The translations under genes were made by a program, and so were the position numbers. Shown piece after piece: positions 42,891 to 49,921 of a stretch of 64,000 nt of DNA. The DNA is from Bacillota bacterium (lineage in GTDB: Bacteria; Bacillota; Sulfobacillia; Sulfobacillales; Sulfobacillaceae), in contig JAPNUO010000001.1 in assembly GCA_026627065.1 (NCBI GenBank), positions 186,001 through 250,000 on the forward strand, in the 5' to 3' direction. Below the pieces are notes generated by a model. It was not told the DNA's origin. It did no database searches and saw nothing but the letters and a program-made list of their open reading frames with translations. Position 1 is the first letter of the stretch; each line of letters starts with the position of its first letter.

Positions 42891-44324
42891 ATGACAGAGA
42901 CACAGACACGAACGGGATTATACATCAACGGCGCCTGGCGTGACGGCAAGCGCACGCTGGGGGTCTGGCACAAATATACCGGGGAACTGCTCGCAGAACT
43001 GGTGGAGGCGACCCCCGAAAACATCGACGAGGCGGTGTCAGCGGCCCAACGCGCGATGGCGGAGCGTCCTCTGACGGCATATCAACGCTATGAGATCTTG
43101 AAGCGCACCCAAGAATTGGTGGCCCAGCATCAGGAAGAGATCGCACGCTTAATTGCGCGGGAAGGAGGCAAGCCGTTAGTGGATGCCCGCGCGGAGGTCA
43201 ACCGGTCACAGCAGACCATTCTGATCGCCGCGGAGGAAGCTAAGCGCATTCACGGAGAGACGGTTCCGTTGGATGCGGCTCCTGGTTCGGAAAACAAGGT
43301 CGGTTTCTATATTCGCGTGCCGGTCGGCGTAGTGGCAGCAATTTCCCCTTTTAACTTTCCGTTAAACCTCGTGGTGCACAAAGTGGCGCCGGCCATTGCT
43401 GCGGGGTGCGCGGTGGTGCTAAAGCCTGCCTCCTATACGCCCCTCACGGCCATGTGGCTGTGCGACCTGTTGGCCGAAGCGGGCTTACCGCCAGGATACA
43501 TTAACCTTGTCGTGGGTCCCGGATCCACCGTGGGCAACCAATTGGTGCGCCACCACGGCGTAGACATGGTGACCTTCACCGGGAGTCCCGGCGTGGGGGA
43601 GCAAATTCGCCGCGAGGCGGGCCTCAAAAAGGTCACGCTGGAGCTGGGGAATAACTCGGCCAACATTGTGCATCGGGATGCAGACTTGGCCACGGCAGCG
43701 CGCGACCTGGCGCTAAAGGCGTTTACCTCAGCGGGACAGTTTTGCGTGTCGGTGCAGCGGATATATGTCCATGAAGACGTCTACGATACCTTTGCGGAGC
43801 TCATGAAGGCCAACGCCCAAACGACGCCGGTGGGGAATCCGGAAGATCAACGGACGATCGTGGGGCCGCTCATTGACATTAAGGAGGCGGAGCGAATTGA
43901 AGAATGGATTCATGAGGCGACAGCCGGGGGAGCGACCATTCTGGCGGGCGGCGAACGGCAAGGCAATATCGTGTTGCCTACCGTCTTGGTGAACACGTCG
44001 CGCGACATGAAGGTAATTCGCCAGGAAGTGTTTGGGCCCGTGGTTTCCCTCGTGCCCTATCGGGATTTCCGCGAGGCGGTCGACATGGTCAACGACACCG
44101 ACTATGGGCTGCAGGCAGGCGTGTACACCAAGGATATTGGAACGGCCTGGTATGCCATTCAGCACATTCGCGCGGGGTCGGTGCATATTAACGACACCTC
44201 GGCATACCGGGCTGATTTGATGCCGTACGGCGGAGTGAAGCGAAGCGGCTTGGGGCGCGAGGGTCCGCGATATGCGGTGGAGGAAATGACCGAAATTCGC
44301 ATGGTGAGCTTTAAATTAGCCTAA
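42891..44324 (+). CDS. NAD(P)-dependent aldehyde dehydrogenase
   Basis: A 477-residue aldehyde dehydrogenase. It has the catalytic cysteine C285 in SAGQFCVSVQRIYV, general base E251 in VTLELGNNSAN, and the cofactor region FTGSPGVGEQIRREAG near 229. The FCVSVQR form is found in CoA-independent and glyceraldehyde-3-phosphate-dehydrogenase-N-like or lactaldehyde-type members, so it is not methylmalonate-semialdehyde dehydrogenase. The start is ATG 42891 with GGAGGAGAAGG ahead. It probably oxidises an aldehyde formed in the island pathway to its acid. Confidence 0.92.
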   Translation: MTETQTRTGLYINGAWRDGKRTLGVWHKYTGELLAELVEATPENIDEAVSAAQRAMAERPLTAYQRYEILKRTQELVAQHQEEIARLIAREGGKPLVDARAEVNRSQQTILIAAEEAKRIHGETVPLDAAPGSENKVGFYIRVPVGVVAAISPFNFPLNLVVHKVAPAIAAGCAVVLKPASYTPLTAMWLCDLLAEAGLPPGYINLVVGPGSTVGNQLVRHHGVDMVTFTGSPGVGEQIRREAGLKKVTLELGNNSANIVHRDADLATAARDLALKAFTSAGQFCVSVQRIYVHEDVYDTFAELMKANAQTTPVGNPEDQRTIVGPLIDIKEAERIEEWIHEATAGGATILAGGERQGNIVLPTVLVNTSRDMKVIRQEVFGPVVSLVPYRDFREAVDMVNDTDYGLQAGVYTKDIGTAWYAIQHIRAGSVHINDTSAYRADLMPYGGVKRSGLGREGPRYAVEEMTEIRMVSFKLA

Positions 44325-44340
44325 AGAAGGGGTGGACGCG

Positions 44341-45222
44341 ATGTATGGAATGATCGGACTCGGGATGATGGGGCGCGCGATGGCCGGGCGGTTAGCAGAG
44401 GCCGGATTAGAATTGGTCGTGTACAACCGGACGACCGCGAAGGCCGAAGCGTTTCAAGCCAAGTATGGCAGCCAGGTGCGCGTGGCCCTGTCGCCCCGGG
44501 CGGTGGCAGAACAAGCCACGGTCATTTTTTCCATGGTAGCCGATGACCGGGCGATGGAAGGCATCGCTTTTGACGAAACCACGGGACTCATTGGCGCGTT
44601 GGGATCCCAACATATTTGGGTGGATTCCAGCACCATCAGTCCTAAGATGAGTCGACGACTCACGGCGGCTGCCGCCGAGCGGGGAGCCACCAGACTCGAG
44701 GCACCGGTTTCCGGCAGCGTCGATGCTGCGGAAAGCGGTCGACTTTTGATGTTCGTCGGGGGTTCCGCCGAGGCCTTGGACAAAGTCAGGCCTGTCGTGG
44801 CGCACCTGGCGGATCGAGTAGAGCGCATTGGCGAGGTAGGGCAAGCCTTGTCGCTCAAATTGGCGATGAATCTCAATATTGCCATTCAAATCGAAGGGTT
44901 TCTCGAAGGAATGATGTTGGCCGAGCGCTCGGGGCTCTCCCGGGAAACAGTGATCGAATATATGCTGGCGTCGGTGATAGCGTCGCCGATGTTAAAGTAC
45001 CGAGTGCCGTTTGCGTTGAATCCGCCGGCTGAACCCTGGTTTACCAATCAGTTGATGCTGAAGGATCTCGATTTGGCGTTGCAGCAAGCAAACGGCGAGG
45101 GGACGGCCTTGCCCGTGACGGCCTTGACGGCCGACCTGCTGCGCATCGCCATACGCCATGGTTTAGGCAATCAGGAGTTGGCCGCGCTGATTCCGTACAT
45201 GGCCGATCTGGTGAATCCGTAG
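44341..45222 (+). CDS. 3-hydroxyisobutyrate dehydrogenase-family NAD(P) oxidoreductase
   Basis: A 293-residue beta-hydroxyacid dehydrogenase. It has the N-terminal cofactor loop MYGMIGLGMMGRAMAGRL, the substrate-loop EAPVSGSVDAAESGRLLMFVGG near residue 122, and the catalytic lysine in QALSLKLAMNLN near 171. The start is ATG 44341 with GAAGGGGTG ahead; GTG 44332 is less well placed. Substrates in the family include 3-hydroxyisobutyrate, tartronate semialdehyde and gamma-hydroxybutyrate, and I cannot tell which. It lies eight or so bases after the aldehyde dehydrogenase, suggesting a paired alcohol/aldehyde step. Confidence 0.9.
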   Translation: MYGMIGLGMMGRAMAGRLAEAGLELVVYNRTTAKAEAFQAKYGSQVRVALSPRAVAEQATVIFSMVADDRAMEGIAFDETTGLIGALGSQHIWVDSSTISPKMSRRLTAAAAERGATRLEAPVSGSVDAAESGRLLMFVGGSAEALDKVRPVVAHLADRVERIGEVGQALSLKLAMNLNIAIQIEGFLEGMMLAERSGLSRETVIEYMLASVIASPMLKYRVPFALNPPAEPWFTNQLMLKDLDLALQQANGEGTALPVTALTADLLRIAIRHGLGNQELAALIPYMADLVNP

Positions 45223-45231
45223 GGAACGACC

Positions 45232-46284
45232 ATGAAAGCCGCAGTCTATTATGGACGCAGGGACGTTCGCGTGCAAGCGATGCCCGAACCAGGCGACCCT
45301 GGGCCAGGCGAACTCCTGGTGGCAGTGCGCATGGCTGGCATATGCGGGACCGATGCCAGCGAGTACGTTTCGGGGCCGCATCTGATTCCCCAAACGCCGC
45401 ATCCTGTGTCCGGCCAGGCATTGCCGCTCATTCTCGGTCACGAATTTATGGGGCACGTGGCCAAGGTTGGCCCAGGGGTGTCCGACCTCGAACCGGGAGA
45501 TCGGGTCGTGATGGGCGCCGGCGTCTGGTGTGGCCGATGTCGATGGTGTCTCGAGGGACGGACTAACCTCTGTGAGCGCTACTATACTCTAGGGTTTCAG
45601 CACCATGGGGGGCTTGCCGAATGGGTCAAGGTGCCGCGCGCCATGGCCGTCCGGGTGCCAGACCGGGTGGACGATGCGAATGCCGCGCTCGGGCAACCCT
45701 TAGCGGTTGCCGTACACGCCTATCGCCGGGCGGAATACACAGGGCGTGGCCCGGTCTTAGTGTTGGGGGCGGGGGCCATTGGCACCTTGTGGCTTGTGGT
45801 AGCCCTGATGCACCAACTGTCGGTGTTGGTGGCGGATGTTCAGGGACCGGCGCTCGCGCGCGCCAGACAATTAGGAGCGGAAGGCACCATCAACTTGAGC
45901 GAGGAAAGTCTGCAGGCCGGTTTAGCGCGCTACGGCGTTCACGCCGTCGACCTCGTGGTGGAATGCACTGGACGGCGTGACGCGTTGACTCAGGCGTTAA
46001 GCGTTGCCGCGCGAGGCGGCACCCTGCTGCTGGTCGGCTTGCAATCCGAGCCTGCCTCGCTAGATTTCCACGATTTGGTGGTGCGGGAGGTGTTGGTGCG
46101 TACGACCAATGCCCACGTCTGCGTCACGGATTTGCCGGAAGCGGTGCGCATCCTCCAAGAGCGGCCGTTAAGCGATGTCTTGGTGGATCGCGTGGTCTCG
46201 TTGGATGAGTTTGTTGCCAAGGGATTGGAACCTTTAAGCCGGGGAGAGGTGGCCGGTAAGGTGCTGGTTCAGGTGCGCGATTGA
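45232..46284 (+). CDS. Zinc-dependent alcohol dehydrogenase (butanediol/threonine dehydrogenase-like)
   Basis: A 350-residue medium-chain dehydrogenase. Catalytic zinc ligands are C38 (AGICGTDASEY) and the histidine-glutamate of LILGHEFMGHV near 66. The four structural-zinc cysteines are in WCGRCRWCLEGRTNLC near 100. The NAD-binding segment is VLVLGAGAIGTLW near 173. The extra segment between the two zinc regions (VSGPHLIPQTPHPVSGQALP) resembles 2,3-butanediol dehydrogenases, which would fit an acetoin-type dehydrogenase complex upstream. It is the last gene of the island, followed by a terminator. Confidence 0.92.
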   Translation: MKAAVYYGRRDVRVQAMPEPGDPGPGELLVAVRMAGICGTDASEYVSGPHLIPQTPHPVSGQALPLILGHEFMGHVAKVGPGVSDLEPGDRVVMGAGVWCGRCRWCLEGRTNLCERYYTLGFQHHGGLAEWVKVPRAMAVRVPDRVDDANAALGQPLAVAVHAYRRAEYTGRGPVLVLGAGAIGTLWLVVALMHQLSVLVADVQGPALARARQLGAEGTINLSEESLQAGLARYGVHAVDLVVECTGRRDALTQALSVAARGGTLLLVGLQSEPASLDFHDLVVREVLVRTTNAHVCVTDLPEAVRILQERPLSDVLVDRVVSLDEFVAKGLEPLSRGEVAGKVLVQVRD

Positions 46285-46302
46285 GGGCGGCGTAGGCGCC
46301 GA

Positions 46303-46340
46303 CAAGGGTCGCAGCCGGAGGCTGCGCCCTTTCTTTTTCG
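46303..46340 (+). terminator. Terminator at the end of the catabolic island
   Basis: AAGGGTCGCAGCC, loop GGA, GGCTGCGCCCTTT with one bulged base, then CTTTTTC. A typical Rho-independent terminator 20 bases after the alcohol dehydrogenase stop; the convergent membrane gene ends just beyond it. Confidence 0.85.
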
Positions 46341-46355
46341 TGACGTGCGTTCGCG

Positions 46356-47072
46356 TTAGAAGAGCCACGGGTTGATGTCGGGAACGAGCCCGTTGACCGA
46401 CAAACCCCGCAAGGCGAACAGCAGGCCAGATAGGCCGATGAGCGCGGCACTGAGGTAGGTAGCCCAACGGCCCTGCAAGCGGCGCCGGCCGTAAAACCCG
46501 GCCAGGGCGATCGTCAGGATCGCGGGTACCGTGCCGACCCCGAATGCCAAAAGCGTCAGCCCGCCCCGCCACCAGGCGCCGGCAGCCGCCGCCCCTAACA
46601 ACATGGCAAAAAGCAGGCCGCAGGGATGGGTGCCGAGAAGGACGCCAGAAAGGAAGCTGGACAAGTTTGTTCGCGCCAGCGTCATCTGATGCAGCCATGG
46701 CTTGAGGCGCGGATGCGTGATAGGCGAGAATCGTTCCAGGCCCTTGAGAGCATGGCCTGTGCGCAGTTGTTGGACCGCCCAAATCATCATCAGCGTTCCC
46801 CCGATCAAGCCAGCCACGCCATCGACTCCCGCGGTTTTGCCGGCCAGATCGACAAACGAGCCGAGGAGGCCGAACATGGTACCCAGAAGCGTAAATCCCA
46901 GAATTCGTCCGCCGTTGTGAAGGGCGATCCAGCGAATGGGGTGAGCGGCATTCGGGGTATTGCGCGGAAGATTAAGGCTAAAGGCGAGCGTAAACGGGCC
47001 ACACATGCCTGCACAGTGCAAAAATCCTTGGAGAAGGCCGACGCTCAACGCGGCAAGGAGGGCCGTAATCAT
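46356..47072 (-). CDS. TauE/SafE- or UreH-like six-helix membrane protein
   Basis: A 238-residue membrane protein with about six hydrophobic segments. The first carries the motif LLQGFLHCAGMCGPFTLAF, typical of the UreH_2 / cytochrome-biogenesis transmembrane group (metal or thiol related). A second motif, LLGTHPCGLLFAMLLGAAAAGA, near residue 147 mirrors it, so the protein is a two-fold repeat. ATG 47072 has AAGGAG ten bases ahead. It lies downstream of a YtkA-like lipoprotein gene and a redox protein gene on the same strand, as in some copper or cytochrome oxidase assembly loci. That role is inference. Confidence 0.82.
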   Translation of the reverse strand: MITALLAALSVGLLQGFLHCAGMCGPFTLAFSLNLPRNTPNAAHPIRWIALHNGGRILGFTLLGTMFGLLGSFVDLAGKTAGVDGVAGLIGGTLMMIWAVQQLRTGHALKGLERFSPITHPRLKPWLHQMTLARTNLSSFLSGVLLGTHPCGLLFAMLLGAAAAGAWWRGGLTLLAFGVGTVPAILTIALAGFYGRRRLQGRWATYLSAALIGLSGLLFALRGLSVNGLVPDINPWLF

Positions 47073-47104
47073 GTCAAGCTTGCTCCTTTGGAGCCGATGG
47101 CTCC

Positions 47105-47506
47105 TTAGTTGGTGACGTTGATGAGATAGGTCTCATGCCATGTGCGGCGTGGTGTGCGGATGACCAGCGCTAGGCGCCAGGAGCCGGCCATTGTCGGGAT
47201 CACCTCTCCCTTCCACACTCCCGGATGGACCTGCTGCCACGTCGCGGAAACGGGGGGCATGCTCATTTCAGTCATGGTGAGCGTGCCGCGAAGATGAACC
47301 GTCGCGGGCGGCGGCGCCAGTACCAGGCGGAACGTGCTGGACTTCAGTTCTGTGGGCGTTGTCAGCCATTGGAGCCGAATCGTCAGGCCAGCCGCGTGAC
47401 GCGATACATCCGGCAACGAGCGAGGCGGCAAGGGGGCCGCGCCGCATCCGGTGATCAAGCCCAGGAGGATGACCGTGAGCGTCACAATCCGGGGCCAGCG
47501 CGTCAT
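47105..47506 (-). CDS. YtkA/FixH-like lipoprotein
   Basis: A 133-residue exported lipoprotein. The signal peptide IVTLTVILLGLITGCGA ends in the lipobox LITGC. The mature domain has the YtkA-like (FixH-like) pattern TLTMTEMSMPPVSATWQQ, then GVWKGEVIPTMAGSWRLALVI. The methionines could bind copper, but this is inference. ATG 47506 has GAGGAGG six bases ahead. Upstream, TATAAT at 47550-47555 on the minus strand with an adjacent TG (extended -10) marks a probable promoter, so the gene is not wholly dependent on the redoxin gene upstream. Confidence 0.8.
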   Translation of the reverse strand: MTRWPRIVTLTVILLGLITGCGAAPLPPRSLPDVSRHAAGLTIRLQWLTTPTELKSSTFRLVLAPPPATVHLRGTLTMTEMSMPPVSATWQQVHPGVWKGEVIPTMAGSWRLALVIRTPRRTWHETYLINVTN

Positions 47507-47549
47507 GGGCAACCTCCTCGTTTGGTTGAGCAACCTCGTGCTGCATACC

Positions 47550-47555
47550 ATTATA
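47550..47555 (-). promoter_or_regulatory. Extended -10 promoter element before the YtkA-like gene
   Basis: Minus-strand TATAAT with TG nearby, 44 bases before the ATG at 47506. No clear -35 box at 17 bases. An inverted repeat GGTTG-AG-CAACC (47524-47535) lies between it and the gene. Confidence 0.5.
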
Positions 47556-47705
47556 TCAGGGGGACGAAAAGAGCAGCCCTGCCAATTGCGAGAAACTCGG
47601 CGGATTGCGGCGCCGCAGGGGAATGAGGGGCAGGCCCACGATTCGTTCTTCCGGCATGGCGTTTTGAGCCGTGGGGCACGGGCCGCCGGCCGACGGACAA
47701 GGAGG

Positions 47706-47730
47706 GGGCCGTGCCCATGAGACACGGCCC
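47706..47730 (-). terminator. Hairpin downstream of the selenoprotein-candidate gene
   Basis: GGGCCGTG pairs perfectly with CACGGCCC across a nine-base loop, 36 bases past the redoxin stop on the minus strand. There is no T-run, so termination strength is uncertain. Confidence 0.5.
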
Positions 47731-47765
47731 ACCTTGGTCGCCATCCCAGGGGCGGGCGGTGGAAT

Positions 47766-48221
47766 TTAGATGTTTTGTGGCCGCCGCGCAATCATTTGGG
47801 CTGCTTCGTCAAAGTTGGGCCAATCGCGCATCGAACGGCCCCAATGGCGGTAGGCAATGCGGCCGCCGGGATCCAGCGCGATGAATGCCGGCATGCGGCC
47901 CAGCCGCCACCAATGGGTTTCCTGACCTAAGACTTTGAGCACATTCCCGGTCGGGTCGGCAATGGCCCAGAAAGTCATCCCGTGTTGTGTAAAGTACTGG
48001 CGGAGACGTTCCGGGGGATCGGGAGCGACAATTAAAATTTGAATGCCCCTCGCTTTGAGTGCGTCTGCTGTTTGATGGAGCTCTCCGAGCTCGCGACGAC
48101 AAAAGGGTCATTGCAGGCCTCTCAAAAGGACGATGAAGGCGGGAGCGGCTTGCTGGACGATCTCGTGAGTCACTGGGTGGCCTTCAAGGTCTACGGCAGA
48201 AAAGGCCGGGAGCGTGTCCAT
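47766..48221 (-). CDS. Peroxiredoxin-like protein with in-frame TGA: probable selenoprotein (UPFC active site)
   Basis: Reading from ATG 48221 (AGGGAGG nine bases ahead) gives 151 codons with one internal TGA, at codon 38 (48108-48110). If it is read as selenocysteine (U), the active site is FIVLLRGLQUPFCRREL, the exact place of the CPFC redox motif in peroxiredoxin-like (AhpC/TSA-type) proteins. Both sides of the TGA fit the fold: before it VDLEGHPVTHEIVQQ, after it IQILIVAPDPPERLRQYF and FWAIADPTGNVLKVLG. A hairpin follows the TGA at SECIS-like distance, and selA is in this window. The alternative is a nonsense mutation in a once-normal Cys gene. It probably reduces peroxides or thiols. Confidence 0.8.
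48071..48110 (-). promoter_or_regulatory. Candidate bacterial SECIS element
   Basis: On the minus strand, 15 bases after the TGA, GAGCTCGGAGAGCTC folds as stem GAGCT/AGCTC with loop CGGAG (or a six-pair stem with loop GGA). TTTG and CAAA flank it and can extend the stem across an internal loop. The distance from TGA to the apical loop is about 20 bases with G in the loop, which matches the general bacterial SECIS pattern. Confidence 0.6.
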
Positions 48222-48332
48222 AGTGATCTTCCTCCCTTCTCGCATTGAACGCCATGGGCAAATCGATTACGATGTCTCAATGAATGCGATCGACAATGGT
48301 TGTGTTTGTGAACTATCAAGACGAGGTATGCC

Positions 48333-49574
48333 ATGGCCATATTCTGGCGCTATCCGGGCTTTCGCTGGCTTTGGTTGGGCCAACTGTTGTCGCAACTTGG
48401 CAATGCGATCTTTTCCATCTTAGCGCTCTGGGAGATTCAGTTAAAGGCGCCTTTTCTGCTTTCCGTGGCGGGATTGGCGATGACGGTGCCCTCATTTTTG
48501 AGCATTGTGGGCGGCGCTATTGTTGACCGGTACGATCCCCGGAAAGTCATGCTGACGACAGATATCCTGCGCGGCTTGGCGGTGCTCGGAGGTCTCGTGG
48601 CCGTCGGCCGACCCGGATGGCTGGTCGGGATTATGATTAGTTTGCTCGGCATCAACGCGCTCGGCGGGGCCGTGTTTTCTCCGGCCGAATTAGTCTTAGT
48701 GCCACGCTTGGTGAGTCCCCCTGACTTGACGGCAGCCAACGGGTGGTATTCGACCACCACGCAGATCGCGTCGGCCGTCGGATCGGCGGTCGGCGGTGCG
48801 GCGGTGGTCGGGTTGGGGATCCGGGTCGTGTTTGGGCTGGACATGGGGTCGTTTTGGATCTCGGCTGTTACCATTCTGTTCGTGATGCGGTTGGTGGCCG
48901 CGATTCGCCAGCCTTGGGACCAGGGGGATTCCCCCTCCGACGGCTCGGGCTTTTGGACGCGCCTGCAGGAAGGGATGCGGATGTTTCGCCAGCTCCCCGT
49001 GTTAGCGCGGCTCCTGCCTGCGATTGTGCTTGGCAATTTTGCCTTTATGGCGGCGTTCACCATGATGCCCTACTGGATTCATCACCATTTGCACGCTGAC
49101 GCATTATGGTATGGTTTGGTGGATGCGGGATGGTCGGCGGGCATGATGGCGGGCAGCGTTGGGGCTGGACTCTTTCGCCGGTGGCGGCTGCAGCCCGCGA
49201 TGATGGGACTGTCGTTGGCAGTGGGAATGCTGACGCTGGGTTTTGCCTTGTCTCCATGGCCCCTGCTTTCCACCTGCCTGGTGGTGGGGGCCGGAGCTGC
49301 CAATGGCGTCATCAATGCCGTCATGATGACCCTATTGCAGCGCTTGGTGCCCGACGCGGTCAAAGGTCGAGTCTTTGGGATCATCATGACCTTATTCGGC
49401 CTGGCTAATCCTCTCGGGTCGCTTGCCGCCGGCGTGTTTTTGCACGTGCTTCCGTTAGCGTGGTCATGGTTCCTGGCGGCCGCGTCGGTTACCGTGCTTG
49501 CGCTCAACATGTGGCGCATGAAAGACGAATTTCAAGCGCTGGATCAGCGGCACGCGGCAATGCAGAGTCGGTAA
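48333..49574 (+). CDS. MFS transporter (EntS/MFS_3-like)
   Basis: A 413-residue major facilitator protein with about 12 hydrophobic segments. It begins FWRYPGFRWLWLGQLLSQLGNAIF, the usual start of the MFS_3/enterobactin-exporter-like group. The loop between helices 2 and 3 has GGAIVDRYDPRKVMLTTD with the conserved Asp-Arg pattern. The substrate is unknown, probably export. It is divergent from the redoxin gene and starts at ATG 48333 with GACGAGGT ahead. The tail after the last helix is short (DEFQALDQRHAAMQSR). Confidence 0.87.
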   Translation: MAIFWRYPGFRWLWLGQLLSQLGNAIFSILALWEIQLKAPFLLSVAGLAMTVPSFLSIVGGAIVDRYDPRKVMLTTDILRGLAVLGGLVAVGRPGWLVGIMISLLGINALGGAVFSPAELVLVPRLVSPPDLTAANGWYSTTTQIASAVGSAVGGAAVVGLGIRVVFGLDMGSFWISAVTILFVMRLVAAIRQPWDQGDSPSDGSGFWTRLQEGMRMFRQLPVLARLLPAIVLGNFAFMAAFTMMPYWIHHHLHADALWYGLVDAGWSAGMMAGSVGAGLFRRWRLQPAMMGLSLAVGMLTLGFALSPWPLLSTCLVVGAGAANGVINAVMMTLLQRLVPDAVKGRVFGIIMTLFGLANPLGSLAAGVFLHVLPLAWSWFLAAASVTVLALNMWRMKDEFQALDQRHAAMQSR

Positions 49575-49586
49575 TCGTTGGTGCGT

Positions 49587-49604
49587 TGTTACAATTTAGT
49601 AACA
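49587..49604. promoter_or_regulatory. 18-bp inverted repeat, candidate operator
   Basis: TGTTACAATTTAGTAACA: perfect arms TGTTAC/GTAACA around a six-base centre, AT-rich against its surroundings, 36 bases before a small ORF. It looks like a homodimer-repressor site; the regulator is not identified. Confidence 0.55.
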
Positions 49605-49640
49605 GGTTGCTTGTACGGTAGGAGTCAGGGAGGGAGGGCG

Positions 49641-49805
49641 ATGGACGACACGCGCAATCAAAGACGTCTGATCTTGCAACAGCTGGTGCTCATTCGCCAA
49701 ATTTTAGGGCCGAGCACGCCTATCGACGAGGTGTTACAATTCATGCGTCGGGTCACCCCGGACAGGCCGTATGCATCCTGCGACCGCCGGGTGGATGCGG
49801 GCTGA
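49641..49805 (+). CDS. 54-residue protein of unknown function
   Basis: A short ORF starting at ATG 49641 directly behind a very strong GGGAGGGAGGG ribosome site. The product MDDTRNQRRLILQQLVLIRQ... is basic and helical in its first half, with VLQFMRRVTPDRPYASCDRR later; no family is recognised. An 18-bp inverted repeat stands upstream, and a nine-pair hairpin (GGGGACAGC/GCTGTCCCC, 49845-49875) lies 40 bases downstream, so it looks like a small independent transcription unit. Confidence 0.55.
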   Translation: MDDTRNQRRLILQQLVLIRQILGPSTPIDEVLQFMRRVTPDRPYASCDRRVDAG

Positions 49806-49844
49806 CCTTTGGGGCGGGGCCGCCGGAGGCTAACTGGGACCGCG

Positions 49845-49875
49845 GGGGACAGCTCGCGTTTTGTGCGCTGTCCCC
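49845..49875 (+). terminator. Hairpin downstream of the 54-residue ORF
   Basis: GGGGACAGC pairs perfectly with GCTGTCCCC around a 13-base loop. No T-run follows. The next gene's -10-like TACAAT lies near 49902. Confidence 0.5.
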
Positions 49876-49921
49876 ACTGATGTGGTGGTAAGCGGCGTGA
49901 TACAATAAGGGAAATGCCTTA

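Noticed and set aside
47766..47978. A 70-residue stand-alone ORF with a redoxin-like C-terminus
   Set aside because: It is the downstream part of the TGA-containing 151-codon gene; its ATG has no ribosome site of its own, whereas ATG 48221 does.
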